A stretch of DNA of 64,000 nucleotides from Salvia splendens. Its lineage: Eukaryota; Streptophyta; Magnoliopsida; Lamiales; Lamiaceae. The notes under the pieces are model-generated. The model was given only the letters and a program-made list of their open reading frames with translations. It searched no databases and had not been told where the DNA came from. The stretch spans positions 9,660,501 to 9,724,500 of the forward strand of contig NC_056039.1 in the NCBI RefSeq assembly GCF_004379255.2, in the 5' to 3' direction. Position 1 is the stretch's first letter, and the number at the start of each line of letters is the position of its first letter. A program made the position numbers and the translations under genes. Positions 12,322 to 23,937 of the stretch are shown here, in pieces.

Positions 12322-13372
12322 ATGATAAACATGTTTGTTATTGCACCAATAATTCTGTCCTGATTCATCACATACTTCTTCCCGTTGAGGCTGATTACGG
12401 AGGCTGGCAAAATGCTCACGCCACTTTTTATGGCGGCGGCGATGCATCCGGCACAATGGGTTCGATTTTACACCTAATTACACGATATAATATATGAAAG
12501 AGAAATGTTATGCTACATATCTTATCTCACGTGGTACTAATGTGAATGCATGCAGAAGGGGGGTGTGGGTATGGGAATCTGTACAGCCAGGGTTATGGTA
12601 CCAACACGGCGGCACTGAGCACGTCGCTCTTCAATGACGGGTTGTCATGTGGCGCGTGCTTTGAATTGCAATGCAGCAAAAACGATCCTAGGTTCTGTTT
12701 GCCTGGCACCATCACCGTGACCGCCACCAACTTCTGCCCTCCAAACTTTGCATTGCCCAACGACAACGGCGGGTGGTGCAATCCCCCTCTTCAGCACTTC
12801 GACATGGCAGAGCCCGCCTTCCTCCAGATCGCCCAGTACAGAGCTGGCATTGTCCCTGTCACCTTTAGAAGGTCTCCCTTTTCACCATTAGTCAATATTA
12901 GTATGATATTGTCTGCTTTGAGTTAAATCCTCATGGTTTTATTTTTAGGACATTTTTCAAAAAGCCACGTAAATATCACTTAAATTACTTGTAACTTTAC
13001 TTATTTTTGGACTTGATACGAGATTTGGTTTGCACTCCAATAATTGCTAACGATGATTGTAATTGCAGGGTGCCTTGTGTAAAGAAAGGTGGGATTAGAT
13101 TCACTTTGAACGGACACTCTTACTTCAACTTGGTTTTGATCACCAATGTCGCGGGAGCGGGAGACATCCATGCAGTCTCGATCAAAGGGTCGAGAACAGG
13201 GTGGCAGTCAATGTCAAGGAATTTGGGGCAGAATTGGCAGAGTAACTCGGTGCTCAACGGTCAGAGCCTCTCCTTTCAGGTCACAGCCAGTGATGGTAGG
13301 ACCATCACTAGCTACGACGTCGCCCCTTCTAATTGGGAGTTTGGTAAAACTTATGAAGGCGGCCAGTTCTAA
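12322..13372 (+). CDS. Alpha-expansin (EXPA), signal-peptide start out of frame
   Basis: Cell-wall loosening protein. Exons: first exon to 12459, then 12556-12871 and 13069-13372, GT-AG borders. The mature part reads [65 protein letters not shown], the HFD motif (HFDMAEPAF), [22 protein letters not shown], the domain-2 tryptophans ([15 protein letters not shown]) and the end [13 protein letters not shown]. This is a full two-domain expansin of about 228 mature residues. Oddity: the only nearby start, ATG at 12322 ([13 protein letters not shown]), reaches TGA at 12361-12363, whereas the mature frame is shifted. The open mature frame upstream of DYGGW ([11 protein letters not shown]) looks like the rest of the same hydrophobic signal peptide. 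One base seems to be missing near 12358-12362. It could be a pseudogene, an assembly error, or use an unseen upstream exon. Confidence 0.88.
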
Positions 13373-13630
13373 AACTTCAAGCATTCAACTGCGGCAATTT
13401 TAATTTTGCTTACCTTTGTGTCACTGGTTTTAATTAATGTAACTAAATACAACACTTAATTTGCATGAACTAACTAACAACTCCGACTATATGGGCAACA
13501 AGTATGGACAGAGGATATTCACTTGTTAGCATACAATTTATTTTAAATGTTTTAAATATTCTACTAGTTCAGAATCTCTCATCATACAGTAGATGATTTT
13601 AATGGATCTAAGTGTTACATCACTTGTGGA

Positions 13631-13724
13631 AGTAAGAAGATATTTTTCACAATTTTCTCATCAAGGTTTCTTTTCAAAGTAAGAAGATATTTTTCACAAT
13701 TTTCTCATCAAGGTTTCTTTTCAA
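13631..13724. repeat. 47-bp tandem duplication downstream of the expansin
   Basis: The sequence starting AGTAAGAAGATATTTTTCAC and ending GTTTCTTTTCAA is present twice head to tail (13631-13677, 13678-13724) with essentially no differences, so it is recent. Confidence 0.9.
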
Positions 13725-15718
13725 ACTAAAATAGATTTGAAACTCAATTTATAGGAATTTAATAAATCTCTTAAAATCATTTTTATTGAGTATAGTTTTC
13801 ATGTTGATGTTAAAATAGAGAGGAATCGCAAATATCAAGACACAAATTTAGTAAGGAACAAATTCTCACTTCTAAAAATTTAAATAATCAAATCATAGTA
13901 ATATTTTTAAAAATTATACTCCAATAAAGTTTTAAAATATGGATCTTGATCCCACCATGTAGATTTGCCAGTATTGTTAATGGTAGAGATTGGGTGAATA
14001 TCGATTGTTGGCGAGACTTAAAGTACTTGTAATTTTGTCATCAAACTCGAGATTGTTATGATAGTATAATGTTTACATAATCAAAATGGTTAAATGGCCA
14101 TACGAGCGAGACATGTATCATTATTGTGACATATGATTTCGAGCACAAATTCTATTGTTTTGGGTTCTTCCCTATCCTTTTAATTTGTAGTTAATTTTCA
14201 TTTTATGATACCGATACTGTATGATTTATCAATATGTACAAACAATTTGCCTTCACAATTTGAATACATCCATTGATATAAATTCTAGATTCAACAAATT
14301 TTCTCCTCGCATTCTTCTATGTATATCTTCCCATGTTGTGTTTATTTTCAAAACTAACTATGAAATGCATCGTTGAAAGGGCGCTTGACGTTGGAAGAGG
14401 CTTCAAATTTATTTGTACACTAGTTTTAATTTAATTAATTGCCATGTGAACTGGGGAATGGGGTACTGCTGCTGACTAGCATGTTTGCCTTTTTAAAAAA
14501 AAAAGGAAAAATAAGCATGTTTAGATTTAGTAGTTATAAGGTGGTGCCTTTTGTTTAATTTAATTATAAAGTAACCCAATGTATGATTAATAGAGATTTG
14601 CACTCGATTATCTTACCCTATTGTGCTATTAGCCAGTTTTTGCAAATACAAATATGTGAATTTTTTTGTGTGATTCAATATATTAAATTTAAAAAACAAA
14701 GAAAGTGGGGGAAGATATTACATGAGGGTCAAGCCCTCTTCGGAACCTAACACACACAACATGAATACTTGGTGCGGGACAGCTATGGATAAGCTCATGG
14801 TCAGCTAAACTACGCCTTAACTTCAATCCTAAGCAAAACCATACATCTCGGTATTGATAGCATCTAGTCTTCTCCGATGACGGCTTGCGGGTGGTACTCC
14901 AACAGGGGCTCCCAAACTTGAGCTTTGACTTCCGCTGCGGCGTGTGTAGGGAAGAATTTTGTCGACCCTCGGGCTAAAGTGTCGTCTAATATGTGACCTC
15001 GTTCACATGACCGTGTCTACGCCTAGGGAGATGGTGATTTCCTCAAGGCGTTCTAGGACCGTTGACAAAGTGGTACATCGACCGGACCTTGACATGTTTG
15101 TTTATCATATAATCATTCCCCATTACCATCGGGTCGGAAAACTAGGGGCATTTTGGTATAGCATATCTCAAATGTAGGCCTTAACTTCCACTCAGTGCAT
15201 GGAAAATGGCGAGGGAGATGGTGTTGTCTTCGAGGCATCTTCGGACCCTCTTCTTGGTGGAGCATTGACCGGACCTAATACGCGTGGCTCGCATGGCGCA
15301 CAACGCACTTCAAAAATTACATGGTCCCCATCATTTTAGCATCATCAAGGCCAGCGTGGCTAAGGATGGACACGACAGTTCTTCAAAAATTACATGGTCC
15401 CCGTACAACTAGCGCCATGTGTGTAGCCAGTGGTTCTTGAACTTAGCCGTTGTCTTGTTGAACGCGCTTAGGGAGGTACCAGCGGTTCATATACTACATT
15501 GTTGGCGGTGCCTGAACTCGCTAGCAACTTACCTCATTTTATAATTCTATAATCGACATATATTATCATACAAGTAACGTACCTCATTTTTTTAAGAAAA
15601 AGTGTGTGGTTTAAGTTGCTTTGGTGATAATCATATATTTTTCATGTCTTCGATGAATCTTCCAAATAATGCTTTTAAAGATTGCTGTAACTCACATAAG
15701 GTTCTCTTAAAAAATAAA
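13725..15718. other. Intergenic DNA, partly of unidentified repeat character
   Basis: AT-rich to about 14690. From about 14700 to 15540 the base composition is more balanced and CAAAAATTACATGGTCCCC occurs twice (15312 and 15384), suggesting an old mobile element of unknown type. No convincing reading frame, TIR or LTR pair was found. Confidence 0.4.
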
Positions 15719-16913
15719 GGGATAACTGCTTTAAAAGTCACGAACTTTGCCCGAATTCCGGTTTTTTCCACGAGCTTTAAAATTGGCGTATAAAGTCACG
15801 AACTTTGCATTTAGTCGCCGATTTCCCATGATTATTTTTCCGGTGAAAGAGTGAGCTGACGTGTCGTATTTAATTGATGTGGCGCCTGGTGGCCGCTTAC
15901 ATGGGCAACATTTAGCGACTGTGAAATAAAAAAAATTAAATCTAAAAAATAAAATTTATAAAAAAACGAAAAAAACATCCCCCAACTCCCCAATTCGGCC
16001 ACGTCCCCCAATTCTGTCTCCCCTCAATTCCGGTCGTCTCCTCCGACACAATCGACGCTCTACTACTTTCCGCCGCCAACTACACTCCGTCAACAGGGGT
16101 GCCGCTCAATTCCTACCGTCCTCGACCTATACCACCGCTCGCTCCTCCTACTTCGCACATACGCACCAGCCACCGCCGCTGGGGAACCAATAGCCCCCAT
16201 CCACCGATTCTCTCTCATTTCCGTCGATCTATCTATCTAATTAAAAATTCAATGTAAATTATTGATCTTTGTATGATTTATAATTACTAGTATTAAATAT
16301 ACATTCTTTCGTCCAAATATGGAGCCGCCATTGTAAAGTGGTGTGTGAGGAGATGGAGATAGGCTTTGATGGGGTGGGCAGTAGCCGATTTTGGGTTCGG
16401 TGGAGTGGGTTGCCGCCATGGAAATCGGAGGTAATTGTTGCTGGAGATTGAGGTGTGAAGTAGACGAAGGAGTGGATTGATTGATTGTTCAATGGGCGAG
16501 ATTGAGTGGGTTGATTTCGCGATAGATCAAGTCCAATTTGTCGAAGGAGTGAAATTAGAACGGCGAGGATGACGATTTCGTGAGTAGTTGCTTGAATTTG
16601 GAGAGAGGCGAGGATAAGTGTTTGATTTGGGGTTGAATTGTAGTTTTGATTTTAACCTAATTTTGCATGTTGGTGGACAAAACGACGTCGTTTTATCCAT
16701 AAGAAACGACGTCGTTTTACGATTTTCCGATGCCGGACACGTCAATATTCAGGCATGCCACATAGGATTTTGAGTTTCCGGAAAACACAGGGTCGGGTCG
16801 GGTTGGGAAATATCAGACTAAATGCAAAGTTCGTGACTTTATACGCCAATTTTAAAGCTCGTGGGAAAAACCGGAATTCGGGCAAAGTTCGTGACTTTTA
16901 AGGCAGTTATCCC
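15719..16913. mobile_element. Non-autonomous MULE related to the 19108-24389 element
   Basis: TIRs of about 110 bp: the left starts GGGATAACTGCTTTAAAAGT and the right, inverted, starts GGGATAACTGCCTTAAAAGT. They are flanked by a perfect 9-bp target duplication AAAAATAAA (15710-15718, 16914-16922). The subterminal DNA also matches the large element but in opposite order: its right side (CGACGTCGTTTTATCCAT, GGCATGCCACATAGGATTTT, CGGAAAACACAGGGTCGGGT) corresponds to the left side of the large element, and its left side (GAGCTGACGTGTCG, TGATGTGGCGCC) to the right side there. The middle (~15960-16650) is GC-rich then AT-rich, unrelated to the transposase, and may be captured DNA I cannot identify. 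Confidence 0.9.
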
Positions 16914-16922
16914 AAAAATAAA

Positions 16923-17367
16923 ATATCTCCATCTGTAAACTCACTATAGTGATCCGGTGAAATTTCCATGTAGACTTCTTTACTCAATTCACTATGCAAG
17001 AATGCGTTCGTATCCAAAAGGAACCTAACTTATTTAGGAGAAGTGGAGCCCTATAATTCTAACTACAAACACAAAAATCGGTGTTTAGCCGGTTTATAAA
17101 ATCTTTCCAAAATTTCTAAACAATATTTGGAGACTAATTATCTAGAAAAAAATTAAATATTTGACGGTGCTTGAATATTTAACTTGGACGCTAAGTAAGA
17201 GTGTTGCATCTATAAGATTCGGATTTCAGTTATATAGAACATTATCATATTGTAATCAAATTCAAACAAAAATGGTCAATTTATTTCGGTGTCTGAGCCC
17301 CATTTCCCTGGCTGGGTCTGGTCCGAGTCCGCAAGGTCAAATCTCCTCAACCACTAATCTCACTTTA
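16923..17367. other. Intergenic DNA between two transposons
   Basis: About 445 bp of AT-rich DNA. The open stretch beginning near 17161 has no recognisable protein features and runs into the adjacent Harbinger element. I see nothing functional. Confidence 0.5.
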
Positions 17368-19029
17368 GAGCATCCGCAATGGTGCGGATGTCCCGCGCGG
17401 ACACCCAACAGACTTCCCAAAAACACCTCCTGCCACGTCATAAGGACATCTCACTGCATAATGACGGACATCACCAAGGAGATCCCGGCGGATATCCATA
17501 ATAAAAAAAATCACAAATTCACCAAATTAAACAATTTACGGAAATAGAATTTCGACACGAATACGGTCAGAGAAAATGCAATGATAATTTCATTAAATAA
17601 CAAAATGAAAAAGTACAGTTCAACAAGAAAAAAATTTAAACAAATTACATTATAAAATATCAACGTGCGCTCCTCCGCGTCCATAGCTCTTCAATTATAT
17701 CATTCTGTAGTCGAATATGGGCTTGTTGTTGGCGCATGTCGGCAAATACACATACCCGATCGGCAGCTCCATGGGGTATCCCCATACGCATATTAGCGGT
17801 GGCCACACCGTGGCTTGGACCGGCAGCATGAACATCATCATTGGCCCAATCAGTCAATGCTGGACCTTCATCTTCTACAATCATGTTGTGCATGATAATA
17901 CATGCGTACATGACATTAGTGATGCTGTCAATATACCACAGTCGTGATGGACCCTTCACTGCCGCCCATCGAGCCTGTAGCACACCAAATGTCCGCTTCA
18001 CATCCTTGCGCGCTGCATCCTGACGTCCCCTTCAAAATAGATCTTCTTTCGTTTGATGGGCATCTGATCGTCTTCACAAAGACGGGCCACATAGGGTATA
18101 TCCCATCCGCCAAATAGTAGCTCATATTGTGCCGGTTGTCATTGGCTACGAAACTTACGGTCGGACCAACGCCCATGCACTGTTCGTTGGCCCAATCAGT
18201 CAGTGCATGGCAGTCTTCAAGGGTAGGCTTCCGAAGATACCTATCCCCGAATATCTCCCTAACGCCCCCACAAAAATACTGTAGACATTCGCGGGCAGTC
18301 GACTCACCGATGCGGAGGTACTTGTCGAACATGCCGGCCGAGACTCCGTACGCCATTTGTCTGATTGCGGCAGTGCACTTCTGTATGGGCGTATGACCGG
18401 GTTTACCCACCGCATCCTCCCTGAACCTGAAATACTCGTAACGACGCTCTAAAGCACTCACGATACGCATAAATAGCGGATGATGCATCCTAAAACGTCG
18501 TCGGAATAAGTTATCCCCAAACCGCAGCTCCGGAGCGAAGTAGTCCTCATACAACCGATGGTGTGCAGCGATGTGGTCCCAGGATACTATAGTTCGACGA
18601 TGAATGAGGCTAGGTACCGTCGGCTGCTGCTGCTGCTGCTGCAAGGCCGCTTGTATCAGGCGATTTATCTCCCGGGACGTATAGGCCCGCACCTGTTCGT
18701 TAATTTGTCGGCGTATGTCATCAGCACCCCCACCACTACCACCCGCACCACTAGCCATTTTGGATATACTGATAGGAACGTAGAGAGAGAGAAAGAAATT
18801 CGTTAAAATAAGTGGTGCGAATGAAATGAAGTTCAACGAGCTGTATATATAGAGTTTTTTTTTAAATTAAAAAATCGAGACGTCAGCGCGGGACGACCGT
18901 CGTGGCTTTACAATGGCGGACATCGCCGGAAGGCCGCGGATATGCGGTGTCCGCAGCGGACGTCCGTATCCGCGCCTCTCATGTTTAATGATGGACGTAC
19001 GCCGGGAAATCCGTCCGTTGCGGATGTTC
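17368..19029. mobile_element. PIF/Harbinger element 1 (transposase gene decayed)
   Basis: Left end GAGCATCCGCAATGG and inverted right end GAACATCCGCAACGG match in 13 of 15 positions. TTA precedes the left end and ATA follows the right one, so the 3-bp target duplication has one mismatch. The element carries a HARBI1-type transposase relic on the - strand. Its left end also matches the right end of element 2 in inverted form (GGATGTCC, CCTCCTGCCACGTCATAAGG), so both belong to one subfamily. Confidence 0.8.
17660..18758 (-). pseudogene. HARBI1-type transposase relic, all three DDE residues lost
   Basis: Starts at 18758 (MASGAGGSGGG) with a Gln run (QQQQQQ), then YEDYFAPELRFGDNLFRRRF, the conserved KCTAAIRQMAYG and STARECLQYFC. 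Then EDCHALTDW jumps straight to ANEQCMGVGPTVSF. Compared with element 2, about 85 codons are missing, including the first Asp (GSIDCMHW) and the second (SNNDINVL). After KTIRCPSNERRSI a frameshift occurs, and the frame resumes with KRTFGVLQARW, where the third catalytic residue, Glu in VERAFGVLQ of the sister copy, is Lys. It ends at 17660 (EELWTRRSAR). The product could not cut DNA. Members of this family excise and insert their element at TWA sites. Confidence 0.85.
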
Positions 19030-19889
19030 ATAATCACTCACTTAATTTTGAAGTACCGTCAAATTACAGCAACACTAAAATAACATTTTTACTGGGAAAT
19101 TCAATTAGGGATAACTGCCTTAAAAGTCATGAACTTTGCCCAAATTCCGGTTTTTCCCACGAGCTTTAAAGTTGGCGTATAAAGTCACGAACTTTGTATT
19201 TTGTCTGGTATTTCCCAACCCGACCCGACCCTGTGTTTTCCGGAAATTTAAAATCCTATGTGGCATGCCTGAATTCCGACGTGTCAGGCATCGGAAAAAC
19301 TCAAAACGACGTCGTTTCATATGGATAAAACGACGTTTATCCATATGAAACTATAATTCACCCCCAAATCCAACACTCATCCTTCCTCTCGCGATTCATC
19401 CACCCCCAACCATTATTGATTCTCAGAATCAAATCGCGATTCATCCTACGAAACTGCTGCAATCCCGATTGTCCGTGAAATCCCGTAACAAGGTAAGACC
19501 ATAGCTTCATCTTAGGGTTCGATTTATGGGGCAATATTAGGGTTCGTTCGTTTCGTTGAACATGCGATTGATTTCGTTGGGTTTAGGGGTCGATTTAGGT
19601 TTCAATTTTAGGGTTTGCTTGCATTACCTATTTTGGACTCAATTTTGAGTATGCGATTTTGTGGTGCCCGAATTGTGGTCGGTTTGAGCGATTTCGACTG
19701 TGCAATTGGCAATGGGTATTTAGGGTTCATGACTGTTGAATTCTCGAATGTTGATTGTCTAATTTAGAGTTGTATTGGTTTTAGGGTTCTGCATGATGTT
19801 TCATCCACATTCTGCTTGAGGGAGTGTGGACTGGTTTGATTGTTCAAATGTTCAAATGAGGTTTGATTGTTCAAATGTTCAAATGCAGG

Positions 19890-20303
19890 ATGTCCACTTC
19901 TTCCCAGCACTCGAGCAGAACGTGGCCGAGGTTTGAGGCAGTGGTCTGTGATCACGGCCTTGAAGCTGATGTGGTGACATCCAATACGGATGCCAATCCC
20001 GGACGACGCTTCTATCGTTGCCAAGTCTGGAAGGAGGACGACTGCAAATTCTTTCGTTGGATTGATCCATCATTGTCACCGAATCTAGAGTACTTCTTCA
20101 AAAAATTGAAGATTGATAGGGACAATGTGCAAAAAGCATTGAGAGATAGAGTTGCTAAGCAGGATGCACTTGACGAGAGCCTCCGTTCCAAAACCGCTGA
20201 AGTTGAAGCACTCCAAGGCGTTGTCGCAGATTTGCATCGTCGAAACCGGAACCTAAATGTTGTCATTTGCATTTTATGTATCGTCATTTGGCTATTGTCG
20301 TAG
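19890..20303 (+). CDS. GRF-type zinc-finger protein with coiled coil and C-terminal membrane anchor, inside a MULE
   Basis: 137 residues, uninterrupted. Residues ~20-57 form a GRF zinc finger with likely ligands C20, H22, C44 and C52, the defining NPGRRFYRC motif and the usual CKFFRW. GRF fingers are known for binding single-stranded nucleic acid in topoisomerases and nucleases. Residues ~65-118 are charged and heptad-like (KALRDRVAKQDALDESLRSK), a probable coiled coil. Residues ~121-137 (VVICILCIVIWLLS) are a hydrophobic tail, probably a tail anchor. The start at 19890 is chosen because CAG|GATG looks like a splice acceptor right before it and the GRF part follows directly; a Met 15 bp upstream is also in frame. 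It lies between the left TIR and the convergent transposase gene, so it moves with the element. Its role (DNA binding, anchoring, modulation of the transposase) is unknown. Confidence 0.85.
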   Translation: MSTSSQHSSRTWPRFEAVVCDHGLEADVVTSNTDANPGRRFYRCQVWKEDDCKFFRWIDPSLSPNLEYFFKKLKIDRDNVQKALRDRVAKQDALDESLRSKTAEVEALQGVVADLHRRNRNLNVVICILCIVIWLLS

Positions 20304-20698
20304 CTTAACTAATAGAACTCCAATGTAATAGTATATGCAAGTTGAACTCAAGTGTAATACACTACGGAACCAGGAATATTGTAGTGGTTTTTCCCCTATG
20401 AATACATTGAGTTATTTTGCGCAGTGAGTATTTTGCTCAAACTATTCTACTACTACTACTACTACAACTAATATGCTATTTTCTGTAATCAATAACAAAT
20501 GTGATGCTATAGGCATTAGGAACTTGTAATGGATGGAACACATGGCAAAAACATAATATTATCCTGCCTCAAAATAACACACACGGTGTACACATAATAG
20601 TTTGGTGTCCAAAAAGCCCATAGTATTAATCCAAATACAACTACTGTTTCAGGCGACATACATTACTTTCTTCCAAATTCAACTACTAAAACCATCGG

Positions 20699-23600
20699 TC
20701 AACCATTGTTGGTGTTGCTTTGTTGCGTGGGGATTGAGCCATCCACAACTTCACGGCGTCCTCCACGGCCTCCATGACCTCCCCTTCTTCCAGCCCTTCC
20801 TCTTATTGCGATCGTACCACCTTCTGCATTGGACGGTGTCTTCCGAGGCCTTCCCATTTTGGCCTATAGGGTGTGTAATTTGCAATGTTAGTAAAAATTG
20901 GAACATAATAAAAATTGTGAGCGTACATTGATTACAACTATTGTGTATTACCTTTGGCTTTGGCAGAACCTCAACTGGCTCGTTTTTGCAAGTCCTGGAG
21001 TTGTGGCCTTCTTGTAAACACTTCTGGCATGTCATCACACAAATTTTCCTCATTCTATTGGGTCTGCCCGGATCCTTCTCGAATGGGTCCCTCCTTCGCA
21101 CCTTCTTGGGCCTACCGGGCATCTTCTTCACAGGTGGAGGTACAACCGGGTACCCCTCAGCTTGAAGCCAGAGCTTCTCCTCATTTAATGCTGGCAATCC
21201 ATATCCATAGGCAGATGTGTACTTGCTCAAGGAGTAGTATTCGTGGACATAATCATCTACAGTCTGCTTGAGGAAGTGTATAGCAGTGCATGCATGGATA
21301 CAAGGGATGCCAGTCAAATCCCATTTCCTACACCCACACTTCCTTAATGAAGGAGTCACCACAAACCTATCTTCAAAGTGACTAACTTCAAAGTTACCAC
21401 TAACTGCAGGAATGGTAGTACAGTTTCTACTCTCATAGACCATAGCTTCAATTTTCTTCCTCACCTTTGGACACACATTTGAATTTACCCCAGCACTCTC
21501 TATGTCTACACTTTTTCTGTAAAGTCTCCCCATCAGCTTGGTTCTCATTTCATCTAGCATGTCTAACACATGTTTACACCTAGCCTCCAGAATATAGGCA
21601 TTGAAACACTCACACACATTGTTCAGAATGACATCAGAGCAGTTGGAAGGTGTTAGAAAAGCCTTACAGAATTTGCTTGGGTTTTTGTCCATTAAGTCTG
21701 CATATGCCTGTCCATCTTCCTTCTCGAGTTCTCTGCAAGCAATCTCATACTCTTCCATGTAAGTGCTTCTAACAAGTTTCCAGAAGTGCTGTTTCAAAAG
21801 TGGACCTTTATGAGTTTTTTTCCAATTTGCATAGATATGCCTTGCACAGTTTCTATGCTCAGCCAATGGAAGTAGTCTCTGTACTGCATTTTCCAGGCAC
21901 TATCAAGCAACATTGTCAGTGACAACATAACAAAGCACAAAATTGACTGCATAACAGATAAGTGAGTATAGTGAATACCTTTTGCTGATCACTGATAACT
22001 GTAATGCCTACTCCTTCACCTAATGTCAAATCCTCAACCACAACCCAAGCAATGGGGTACATTTGATTGTTTCCATCAGTCTCTACGGCGGTGAGCAATA
22101 TCCCACCAAGATATGTCTTGAGGAATGCCCCATCTAGCCCAATTACAGGTCTACATCCCTCCTTAAATCCCTTTCGCAGGCCACTAAAACCAATGTACAA
22201 AGTCTTGAAAACAGCACCTACATCGACATGTAGTTCGAACCTCCCTTCTCTGTCAGCTTTACTCAACTCCAGAACATAGCTCCTCATCTTTGCATAATGA
22301 GCTTCCACCGTTCCCCTCAGCATGTCAATTGCTTTTCTCTTGGAGTGGTATAACCTCCATTTGGTTGCATCAAAGGCAAACCGTTGCATCAAGTCCTTCC
22401 CCAACTCCTTACAGCTGAACTCTGGCCGGATTCTAAACACATGCAAGTATTTTCTGGCAATCCAGTTTGAGGTCACAATCTTGTTTCTCATAGCCCTAGG
22501 ACATGTGTGCTCTGGTTCAAGTTTCTTAATTACTACAGAACCATTCATCTTCACTAGGCTCCCAGAACATAACCACTTACAAGGACTCTTGCAAGCTGCC
22601 TCAAATGCCTTCGTACTTGCTCTTTTGAAGTGAATCTCCCACCCATTCTCCACTGCATTGTCTGTTAGAGCATCCCTTGCTTAAAAACCATCAATAAAGC
22701 TCATTCCAAGGCACAATGTCAAATTTTTATGATCACACCGTGGATCATACATCACTTTACCATGCTTTTCCATCCTTCTTCTCCCTTCATCTTGAGAATC
22801 AGTTGAACTGGAGTATATGTCACCTTCTTCAGAATTGTCGTCCTCAGACACATAGGCACTTTTTTGCCCTCCACTGACTAGGCCATAGAAGATTTCATCA
22901 GTAACCACAAACTCTGTTTCTTTCTTTTCTTTTGTCTTCTTCCTCCCCTGTGTGTATTCCTCATCCTCAGACACTAACTCCTCAGCCTCCATGTCATCAT
23001 CAGTCTCCTCTTCCTCAGAGGATGGTATATAACTCCCATCCTCCTCACTATCATATCCCACCCCCACTGCCATACTGTTATCAGCCTTATCCCCTACACT
23101 CTCATCAATTCTGTCTCTCATTCCCACAACTTCATTTACAACACCCAAATCCTCAGCATCATTGTCCTTACCTCCCACATCATCCCCTAAGACATCAGCA
23201 TCAGAGTTCCTATATGCCTCATCCTCAACAACACTCTTACCCTTGTCTTTAGCTATATGATCCATCTTACCCACATCCTCACCCACACTCTTTCCAACTT
23301 CATTAGCATCACAATTCCTATCTCCCACCCTCTCACCCATAGTTTCAACCACTGACCTCATACTAGACTGGAACAATCTCTTCTTAATACTACTTTCAAC
23401 ACTCTTCTCCACAACATCTTTGGTAGAAACTGACTTCAACTTGCCACCCGTTGAAGTTGTCTCCTTTATACCCCTTCTGGTAGTCATACTCTTATTCATA
23501 GACTCAACATTACTCCTTTCTACTGACTCCGACTCAACCACTCGACTCCTTACAACTTCATCTTCAACAATGTGCTCTAGGCGACCCTTCTTCCCACCCA

Positions 23601-23937
23601 CAATATACACATCACATATTTGATGCTTCACTGTGGTCAGGAACTTCAACATTAACATCACCTCTGCATCACCCGTGATGTTAATAAACTCCATTCCCCA
23701 TTTTCTCTTGAAGCATAGCCTATCCCAGCTATCAAACCCTAGCTTATTCAGTTCATCGACTAGGTCGAAGTAACCAAATCTATCTGGTTCAAAACCACTA
23801 CCTTCCCACATTTCCCCACCTACGTATTTCTCACAAATCCTCCCATCAGGAATGAAATGCCCACCATGGTAAATCCGAAGCAGGAAAGGTTTGTTCGGAT
23901 TCGGCTTGTCTGGCCAGAAACCCGGCCACATCTTCAT
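20699..23937 (-). pseudogene. MURA-type MULE transposase with one in-frame stop
   Basis: Coding parts: 23937-21979, 21899-20952 and 20863-20699, introns with GT-AG borders. Order: N-terminal domain (MWPGFWPDKPNPNKPF); a long acidic Asp/Glu/Val-rich linker; the MuDR-like N-terminal domain (ENGWEIHFKR, CKSPCKWLC); the MULE DDE core (VIGLDGAFLKTYLGGILLTA, PIAWVVVE, ISDQQK, AEHRNCARHIYANW); a SWIM zinc finger (CGCRKWDLTGIPCIHACTAI); a CCHC knuckle (CQKCLQEGHNSRTC); an AT-hook-like MGRPRK; and an Arg/Gly-rich tail. The only lesion I see is TAA at 22681-22683, just before ARDALTDNAVENGWEI, where a sense codon (CAA or AAA) is expected. Without it this is a full-length transposase. The start is the first ATG (23937) before the conserved MWPGF; an unseen 5' exon is possible. 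Confidence 0.88.

Noticed and set aside
12322..13372. Calling the expansin a definite pseudogene
   Set aside because: Only the signal-peptide start is affected; the mature protein is fully conserved, so a sequence error or missed exon is equally likely.
14700..15550. Possible LTR or LINE fragment
   Set aside because: Only one short direct repeat was found; no coding motif, TIR or terminal signature to support a class.
22932..23252. Proline/histidine-rich open frame on the + strand
   Set aside because: It is antisense to the acidic Asp/Glu/Val linker of the MULE transposase; the pattern is a shadow of that codon use.
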